Assembly (NCBI GenBank): GCA_936432065.2
Contig: OW386285.2
Location: 101,747,869 to 101,811,868, forward strand
Direction of reading: 5' to 3'
Length of the DNA stretch: 64,000 bases
Source: Rutpela maculata
Lineage: Eukaryota > Arthropoda > Insecta > Coleoptera > Cerambycidae
The notes beneath the pieces were generated by a model. It was not told the DNA's origin and did not search any database. It worked only from the letters and a program-made list of their open reading frames with translations. Below are positions 56,572 through 64,000 of this stretch, piece by piece (the stretch's first letter is position 1; each line of letters opens with the position of its first letter). The position numbers and the translations under genes were made by a program.

Positions 56572-57520
56572 CTCTTTCATAACACAACCCCACAAAAAAA
56601 AAGTGTTCTGTTCACCAGACTAGACCAACATATCTATACGTTTTTGGGGTGAATCCGAATCCGGTCTGTTTGACCATCAGGTCAGGGTCAAGGTCAATCC
56701 AAGGTTAAATTGGGAAAAAACGATTAAGCGAAGGAAACCACGATTTCTGTACGTTTTTGGGGTCACTGAATCCGAATTCGGGATCTGCTTGACCCCATCA
56801 GGTCAGAGTGATGGTCAATCCAAGGTCAAATTGGGAAAAAACCTTTTTTAAGCGCAGAAAACCACCATTTCTATACATTTTTGTGGTAACTAAATCCCAA
56901 CTCCTGGTCTGTTTGACCCATCACGTCAGGGTCAAGGGCATTCCAAGGTCAAATTGGGAAAAACATTTAAGCTAGAAAACCATGATTCTTATACGTTTTT
57001 GGGGTTGCTGAATCCGAATCTGAGGTTTGTTCAACTCCAAGGTCATTTCAAGGTTAACTTTTGTTTATCAATTGGAAACGCGTTTTTGACCACGGATTCT
57101 GAAAGAACGGGATGTCTTACGTTCGCATATGGTTTGATCTATGATCAAAGTGACGTTTGGTCATCAGAAGGTCGAATCACTCTCTTAAATTAATGTATCT
57201 AAGATCAAATATGATTCGTATTGAGAAATCTCAGTTATAAATATTTATCGAGCATGGTTTAGCCTCGTGATATTTCTCCGAGGGGGATTGGAGAACCAAG
57301 ACAGCATAGTCGGGAATCAATCTTCTCAAAAGACGCTCCTAAAATGCCAGGGTGTGGACTCAAAGATATACTTTTTAAAAAATATGTACATTATCTGGAA
57401 TGACCTTGTGCATCTAAATCCAGAGGGCGCCATTCTGTCCGCGATTGCAAAAAAGCATAAAAAAACTTTTTCCGAAAATTTTTGTGTCACTGAAAATTGA
57501 TTAATTTTATGTTCCCATCT

Positions 57521-58295
57521 CATTTACAGGGTCATTTTTTAATATTTCTTAATGATTTTCAAACTAATGGAAAGGTTATTCCTTCTAGATTCTGGTACTG
57601 CTAAATAATTTTCGAAATTATTGTTAACAAATGCTACAGAAATTGTTTAAACAAAGCATGCCCGAAGAGTGCACGGTAAATTTCAGTATCGAGACATTTT
57701 AAAAACTATTATAGATAGATGCATACTTCTATGATATGAAATTTGCGGAATAGAATGGATCAGTTTTTGGTGAAAGAATTATCTGCATTGTTTTATTGTT
57801 GTAAAAGATATGACTATTTTTGTACAGCGCTCCGTTATTTCCGCTATCGTTTTGGCTGACACGTTCGCGCGCTGTGGCCGATCGGTAACTTGCTGACAAT
57901 ATACTGTGATTGCAAAAAATTTACGATGTGTATTACTTATACGTAAATATTATCATTTGTCATTATGAAAAAAAAAACGAAGGTATTTAAAGATTAGTTT
58001 ACTTGAGAACCAAAATTATTATATTTTAACTTAAAATATTGATTAGAGACAGAAATCCATATAACTAATTAAATGAACTTAAATTTACTTTTTGTGCTTG
58101 AGAAATAGAAATACAAAAATAATAATATACATACATACATTATACTTAAACTAAATTAACAGCTAATACATTTACCCTCTCAGTAGCAATCTATTATGCA
58201 TTCCAACCCAGCTTTGCTACGACTGCAGTTTCCGATAAATTTTTTAAATTTACATTTACAAAATACATTTTGAGAAGTTATATTGGGACAAACAT
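57521..58295. other. Interior of the foldback element, no gene seen
   Basis: AT-rich DNA between the left arm and the pseudogene; no motif recognised. Confidence 0.45.
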
Positions 58296-58605
58296 TTATA
58301 GTATTATAGTTATTAATTTAGGAATAAGTACGTTATTTTTCAAATCCGAACCAAAATCAATTGGATCGGGAATTTCTGGGTTTATCTCAGTTGCACTCTT
58401 CCACAGAATAATTTGATACGCAGCTCTCAACATATGTTGATAAAAGGAATCTTCGGTAGGCGATAAATTCCTTATATCAGACGTCGACCATATAACATTT
58501 ACTTCCACATCTAGTGGAAGTATAGTAACGACAAGAAAAAATTTGAACAGTTTTATTGTTCAAATAGGCTTAGAATGTCATAAAACGTGGAGATTTTAAG
58601 TTTGA

Positions 58606-58925
58606 GTGTCGATCTGTCTGTCTGTAACGTTTTTTGTGCGCACGATTACTCTGGAACCGTTTTAAGTTATTGACTTGAAATTTGGTACGCGTATGTATTT
58701 TAAGGTGATCTGGAACTAGACTATATTTTCATCTTATTCCGTTGAAGGGATGGGGGGGTAAACTGGAATAAATAGAAAAATCAAGCAGGTAAGAGTTCAT
58801 AAAATTGGTATTTAGTATTTACAAGAGAAGCTATAAGGTCTCAAAAGTTTTTTTGGCATTCGTTCTGAGAGACTTGGATGGAAAATTTGGATGTGGAAGT
58901 AGTGATTCCTTGGGCAGCGGTTTTT
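58606..58925 (+). repeat. Dispersed repeat R1, copy inside the GCDT pseudogene
   Basis: Shares 'cacgattactctggaac', 'atattttcatcttattccg', 'aaatcaagcaggtaagagt' and 'ggaagtagtgattccttggg' with 11605-12160. It separates two coding blocks of the pseudogene. Confidence 0.8.
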
Positions 58926-58999
58926 AAAAAAATACCGGGCCATATTTTGAAAAGTAATGAGATTTCATTACTTTTCAAAATATGGCCCGGTATTTTTTT
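58926..58999. repeat. Perfect 35-bp inverted repeat, 4-base loop
   Basis: AAAAAAATACCGGGCCATAT continuing to 'gtaatga' is mirrored exactly after the loop GATT. The right arm is the pseudogene's own coding sequence; the left arm is an inverted duplicate of it at the R1 junction. Confidence 0.92.
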
Positions 59000-59756
59000 G
59001 AAGCCACTTTGAGGGCAATGAAGTAATCTTTGTAGTTTTTTATCTTCTGTATGTCTTAAACATTTTTTTACAGCGTTAGTTTTTCCTTTTTTAAATAGAA
59101 AACTGACTGTATCACAGTCAGTCAAAGCATAAATGCACAAAAATAAATTACCCAAATTCATTTGAGCACTCATTGTCGTTTCTATAGTTAATTCTCGCAT
59201 CGTATGATAAATCGGTATAAATACATCAAATCTACGACACCATAATTCTAGACACAAAATACAGGGATAAGACAAAAATATCTGTTGTAGCTTCTATTAT
59301 TATTCTACCATACTCCAGATTTGATAAATATAGGATGATCGCAAATATTCTAGTGTCGGCTTCATTATGATTATGATGAGAAAAATGCAATTGCCCTATT
59401 ATTTTTGTAATTTCATCGGATACACTGCAGTAATAATGGAAATATACAGGCTATTAAACTAATACAAAAATTGTTTTAAATATATTTTACATGAATTTAT
59501 AAACAACACAGTTACTGTATACGCTACTCATCAGATTTTTTGTTATTACACTACACCTCAGCAGGTAGTCAACAAGCCTAAAGAGAGCGAGGCAATGCGA
59601 GCAAAATTTTTTTACGCTTTTTTGCAATCGCGGACAGAATGGCGCCCTCTGGATTCAGATCCGCAAGGTCATTTCGGATAATGTATGTATTTTTTAAAAA
59701 CTATATCTTCGAGTGCACACCCTATGATGGATTTAGTGGAGCCTGATTCCTGACTA

Positions 59757-60330
59757 GCAGACACCTATATCCACACGCAACCAACGAGTGGCGTCTTCCA
59801 ATCCTCTGGGAAAAACGAAACGTCTGTCATATACTGACTGCCCAAACATCTCGGTGATAGGGACTGATGAAGTTGCTGGAGCATCACTGATCCAACATCA
59901 GTATCCGAGCGGTACGTTTATTTTCTGTGGGAATCGAATCCTCTGATCCTGTTATTAAAATTAAAAATCCTGCTTCTCAAAGGTTGCTGGAAATGGTGAC
60001 AACTGCCTTAATTGAGGATGTGTAGAATGATCCATTTTCTGATCCTTCGAGGTAATGAAGCCAGTAATGGCGTACTGCCCTGCAGGGGTGTTAGGGTGTG
60101 AGGATGAAGCCATAGTGTGTCCGACGACTAGTTGACTTTGTCCAGGTCTAAGTATGAGGGCTTTCCGACTTTGACGAGGACAAAGTCAACTCATCGTCGG
60201 ACACACTATATATGTTTATCACTCCCTATCACCCAGATGTTTGGGCAGTCAGTATATAACATAGACATTTCGTTTTTCCCAGAGGATTGGAAGACGCCAC
60301 TCGTTGGTTGCGTGTGGATATATGTGTCTG
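59757..60330. mobile_element. ~575-bp foldback MITE inserted in the right arm
   Basis: GCAGACACMTATATCCACAC opens inverted arms of about 110 bp (59757-59870 and 60215-60330). A second inverted pair lies inside, 'gtgtgtccgacga' with 'gttgactttgtcc', at 60116-60145 and 60178-60208. The host arm sequence is contiguous across the insertion ('gacta' then 'tgctgtcttgg'). Confidence 0.78.
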
Positions 60331-60735
60331 CTGTCTTGGTTCTCCAATCCCCCTCGGAGAAATATCACGAGGCTAAACCATGCTCGATAAAGATTTGCAA
60401 CTGAGATTTCTCAATACGAATCATCTTTGATCTTAGATAAATTAATTTGAGAGAGTGATTCGACCTTCTGATGGACAAACGTCATTTTGATCATAGGTCA
60501 AACCATATGCGAACGTAAAATATTCCGTTCTTTCAGAATCCGTGGTCAAAAACCAGTTTCCATTTGATAAACAAAAGTTGACCTTGGAATGACCTTGACC
60601 TTGACCTGAGCAACTCCAAAAACTTATAAAAATCGTGGTTTTCTAGCTTAAATGTTTTTCCCAATTTGCCCTTGGAATGACCTTGACCTTGACCTGATGG
60701 GTCAAACAGACCAGGAGTTGGGATTTACGTACGTT

Positions 60736-60887
60736 TTTTGAAGGAAAAGTTGAGAGACGAGACTTGACATTATTGGGTAAAGCACTAAACATGTTCACAG
60801 TATTATAAATAAAATACTATTTTCCACTAATATTGTTGACAAAAATTTAGGTTTGTTATTTCAATACCTTATATAGACATATTAATA
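60736..60887. other. Spacer between two elements
   Basis: No feature seen. Confidence 0.4.
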
Positions 60888-63680
60888 CAGGAAAACTTTA
60901 CTGTAACTCGAAAAAAATTTGTGCAAATCTCAAATTTTGGTTATTGGTTCAAAATAGGACAAAGTTCACGAAACAAAAAAAGTTTAGGAGTTTCACGGAT
61001 CCGCGGGAATCTATAGGGGGTGAAAAGGTGAAAATCGATTTTTCTCTATTTTCTCGGGAAATATAGCAAATACAAAAAAGTAGTTAAAATAAAAGTTGTT
61101 TCTGACAAAATTGTCTTTAATTTGGTATTAAAGTATTTAGTCCAGTCAATGAAAGAGTTGTAGAGAACATTTTGGAGGGGAGAATTTTTCTCTTCAGGAA
61201 TGTGTTGGGGGTAGTCAGGAGGTAAACATACTAAAAGTCCCCGCCCCTAGCCCCGCCGCTTCAGTAGGAGAGGGGGGTGGAAAGGTTCCTTTTTTCGATT
61301 CTTCGCTTATAACTCGGAAACGATGCGTCGTACGAAAAAAGGTAATCTATACAAAATTAAACGTAATTAAATTTACCACAAGAATGTTTATATTCATTTT
61401 CTTCCTATGTGTTATATTTTACGAGATATTCGCCAGCGAAAATTGAAAATTAATAAAAAAAAATCAATTGTGTGAAAAAGTTATAAGTGTATCTTCATTT
61501 TAAGTGAGTCACACTGTATATTTAAGGAAATGTCTAGACTTCGACAAAACATTACGTTAGTAAATACGTCGAGTGTTGTAAAATAAAGATTGTTTTGTGA
61601 CTGTGATTTATTAGCAGACCACGGTAAACCGCTTTGATAGAAATATTCAAGGTACACAATTGATTTTTTTTTTAGTAATTATCGATTTTCGCTGGCGAAT
61701 ATCTCGTAAAATATAACACATAGGAAGAAAATGAATATAAACATTCTTGTGGGAAATTTAATTACGTTTAATTTTGCACAGATTACCTTTTCCCATACGA
61801 CGCATCGTTTCCGAGTTATAAGCGAAGAATCGAAAAAAGGAACCTTTCCACCCCCCTCCCCCCTGAAGCGGCGGGGCTAGGGGCGGGGACTTTTAGTATG
61901 TTTACCTCCTGACTACCCCCAACACATCTCTGAAGAGAAAAATTCTCCCCTCCAAAATGTTCTCTACAGTCCCTTTTTGGGCATTCATTGATTGGACTAA
62001 TTGGTATATTGGTATTAAATTTAATTTTATAGCAATAATGCACCGAAATAGTAGAGGTTTTAATTTCGGAATAATGTCATATGAATTAGATATCGTTCAT
62101 TTTTGGCAGCTTAATAGTAAATGCATAAAAAATGAAGTTTCTATATTATGTAAGGGCTTGCTAATTTATAGGGGGTAGATACCAGCCTTTTTCAGGAAAA
62201 AAAACAAAAACATTGGAGCTGAGAGGGAATTAAATTTTGAGAAGAAAAGGTTCTATGCAACTTTTCATATAGATTGAAAGATTTAAGTTATAACTACTAG
62301 AAAATTTTGGATTTCAAATACGTTTTCGTCAAATAACTCTACAGGTATTACATTGAGCAAAAACATGCTAGAGAAAATAAGAAAGCCACTAAATTAAGGA
62401 TGAATTTGATTTTTTTCTAATTTCAACCATTAGTGTTAATGGTTTCGGAGATCTGGAAGTCTAAAGGTGGCGTCCGAATGTTTATAAGACGAAGTATTTA
62501 GTTTAAATATTAAATATCTCAGAAACCATGGCATTTAGGCCAAAAACGCTAATAACCAAAGTGAAAAATTATTAATTAGGCTCTCAAATGATTTCCTATT
62601 TTTATAACATAAAAAACAAAGAAGTTATAACAGAAATAATGTACTTTTTCACATTTTCTTTTAATAAAAACGTTGTAATTTTGTTAATATAAATAGTCAG
62701 TAATTAAAAAAATATATTCCCATAGACTGTTTTTCGTTAATATATAGTGTGACCTAGACGTTCAAATTTTTTCATCGGCTTACAGAGCTGCCTTTAGAAA
62801 AAAAAAATGCATTTTAAACTGTAACGGGAATTTATAAAAAACGTAACATTCTTGTTTCTCTACAAATATCTTAATAAATATTAATTTAAGAGAGAATATG
62901 GTGGACAACAAAAATGAAGCATATAAACTGAAAATAAATTTATTTTGTGTGTATTTGTGTGTATTTGCACAGGGTTGATTGTTTCGGAGATATTTAATTT
63001 TATAGATGGCATACAACCGTTTTTAGGATGAAGTATTTAGTTTAAAATGTTGAATATCTTAGAAATTGTGACACTTCCATGAAGAGTTCTAAGAAACAAA
63101 ATTAAAGGTAATTAATCAATATTTAAAATAATTTTTTGTCTGTTTCTACATCATAAAAAATAAAGACGTTATGGCCGATTCAACGCGCGTTTTCACATTT
63201 TTGTTAACAAAATGTCGGCATTTTTTTTATTGTAATTGCTCAGTAATTAATTTTTCTTTCAAAAAGTCTGTTTTTCGTTAATATATAGCATCACCTAGAT
63301 GCTCAATTTATTTTGTCCCTTTAAAACACTTGCTTTAGAAAAAAATTCCATCTGCCATCCTCCCATTAAAAAATGGCCGTATTTTGGTTAATTATTGCTA
63401 TAAAATTAATTTAAAAACACCAAATTAAAGACTACTTTCCAAAAACAAATTTTATTTGAACTATTTTTTTGTAAATGTCGTATTTCCCGAAAAAATGGAG
63501 AAAAATCGATTTTTTCTAATTAAAAATGCCCCTTTTTACCCTCTATAGGTTCCTGCGGATCCGTAAAACTCTTAAACTTTTTTGCTTCGTGAACTTTGGC
63601 CTAATTTGAACCTATAACCAAAGTTTAAAAACTGCACAAATTTTTTTCAAGTTACAGTAATTATTTTCAACCGTTCCCTG
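60888..63680. mobile_element. 2.8-kb palindromic element with internal tandem units
   Basis: Outer arms 60888-61150 and 63380-63680 are inverted (CAGGAAAACTTTACTGTAAC against CAGGGAACGG...TTACTGTAAC). An inner palindrome joins 61150-61445 with 61676-61990 around 61560, including 'gaggggggtggaaaggttcc' with 'ttcgattcttcgcttataac'. The right half holds two direct units of ~536 bp ('gtatttagtttaaa...ttcgttaatatatag') at about 62493 and 63029. No gene, no clear target duplication; the frames inside are artefacts. Confidence 0.68.
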
Positions 63681-64000
63681 TACTATATTATAGATAATAT
63701 CATTTAAACCTCAAATACCCATTCTGAATTTTCCTTATCTTTACAAAGTAAGGAAGCCAATACACAATGTCAGGAAAATAAGATAAGAAAATCACATAAC
63801 TACAATTTTACATCTGAATTAAGGATTTGTTTATAACTTATCACAGTTTCAGCTTTGAACAAAAAGCTTAGAAACTCTAACTAATATCTATCCATATTCC
63901 CCATTTCTTACAATAGCCACTAGCTGATAAAATTTGACAATTTAATTTAATTTAATCTTAACATTTTGACTTCCGAATGTCAACAATCCAGTTTACAATT
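63681..64000. other. Non-coding right edge
   Basis: AT-rich; nothing recognised. Confidence 0.4.

Larger units (their letters stand above)
58296..59415 (-). pseudogene. Multi-copy 'EADTR...GCDTVS' family protein, fragmented
   Basis: Minus-strand order: HNEADTRIFAIILYLSNL and EATTDIFVLSLVF (about 59390-59280), then after a stop and shift ELWCRRFDVFIPI, CIYALTDCDTVSFLFKKGKT and KKCLRHTEDKKLQRLL (59275-58990), then NLSPTEDSFYQHMLRAAYQI and PEIPDPIDFGS (58508-58330). This is the block order of an abundant, unannotated invertebrate protein family (EADTR, D-x-D, HAFTGCDTVS, LPPT...QH..RA.YQ; from memory). The gene is broken by frameshifts, a hairpin-forming duplication, and an R1 insertion. E-x-D plus D-x-D spacing recalls PIN/FEN-type nucleases, which is inference. 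Confidence 0.7.
56583..60735. mobile_element. Large foldback element carrying a broken GCDT-type gene
   Basis: The left end CACAACCCCACAAAAAAA, then AGTGTTCTGTTCACCAGACT, is related to the element at 2970. The left arm has about 3.5 tandem units of ~115-120 bp ('acgtttttggggt', 'ctgaatccgaatc', 'tgacc.catcaggtcagggt', 'aggtcaaattgggaaaaa'). Arms 56875-57500 and 59590-60735 are inverted copies; the right one is split by a 575-bp element. The outer two left units have no right partner, so the right end is truncated. Between the arms lie the pseudogene on the minus strand and a copy of R1. Confidence 0.75.

Noticed and set aside
54820..64000. Upstream exons of the UGT on the minus strand
   Set aside because: No frame shows the signal peptide, the acceptor-binding half or the block just before the 220-bp exon; only transposon material is seen.

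Overview
This window reads as intergenic and intronic DNA from an arthropod, most likely an insect. The evidence is an insect-type UDP-glycosyltransferase (UGT) with spliceosomal GT/AG borders, an env-bearing errantivirus, a CsRn1-type Ty3/gypsy element primed by tRNA-Trp, non-LTR retrotransposons, and piggyBac, hAT and PIF/Harbinger remnants in AT-rich DNA. UGT wording leans towards beetle or hemipteran, but the order cannot be fixed from sequence alone. The only host gene I can support is the 3' end of a UGT on the minus strand: a 220-bp internal exon at 54176-54395 and the terminal membrane exon at 44502-44796, separated by a 9.4-kb intron full of transposons.

Layout. 0-13.3 kb: decayed LINE fragments, a foldback element with tandem-repeat arms (2970-3791), a SINE with 12-bp target duplications (4044-4168), a 592-bp palindromic hAT MITE with a perfect 8-bp duplication (5053-5644), a direct duplication carrying a 28S rRNA fragment (about 9449-9703), and LINE RNase H and C-terminal remnants. 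13.3-21.3 kb: a decayed piggyBac with TTAA ends, inverted-repeat elements, a foldback with multi-unit arms (16.56-18.07 kb), and a minus-strand LINE. 21.39-34.15 kb: a CsRn1-like Ty3/gypsy element with 257-bp LTRs and target duplication ATACG. Its integrase region is split by a complete 7.7-kb errantivirus (303-bp LTRs, target duplication CTCA) with gag, pr-pol and env. 34.2-44 kb: a LINE RT fragment, a 2.2-kb palindrome and two non-autonomous hAT elements with near-perfect or perfect 8-bp duplications.

44.5-54.4 kb is the UGT region. Its last intron holds a foldback element (about 46.0-53.8 kb) that was itself invaded by a Harbinger element, a TTAA-flanked element carrying an intact DEDDh exonuclease ORF, and a TA-type MITE. 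54.8-64 kb holds a tRNA-derived SINE split by another SINE, a foldback element (56.58-60.74 kb) carrying a broken multi-domain gene of the 'GCDT' type as cargo, and a 2.8-kb palindromic element.

Two things deserve attention. The first is the young nested retroelement pair: inner LTRs differ at 1 of 303 positions and outer LTRs at about 3 of 257. The second is the recurring foldback architecture: at least three elements have tandem arms sharing a 'ctgaatccgaatc'-like core. One of these carries the GCDT pseudogene and another hosts the exonuclease-bearing element. All functional statements rest on motif reading; no database search was run.
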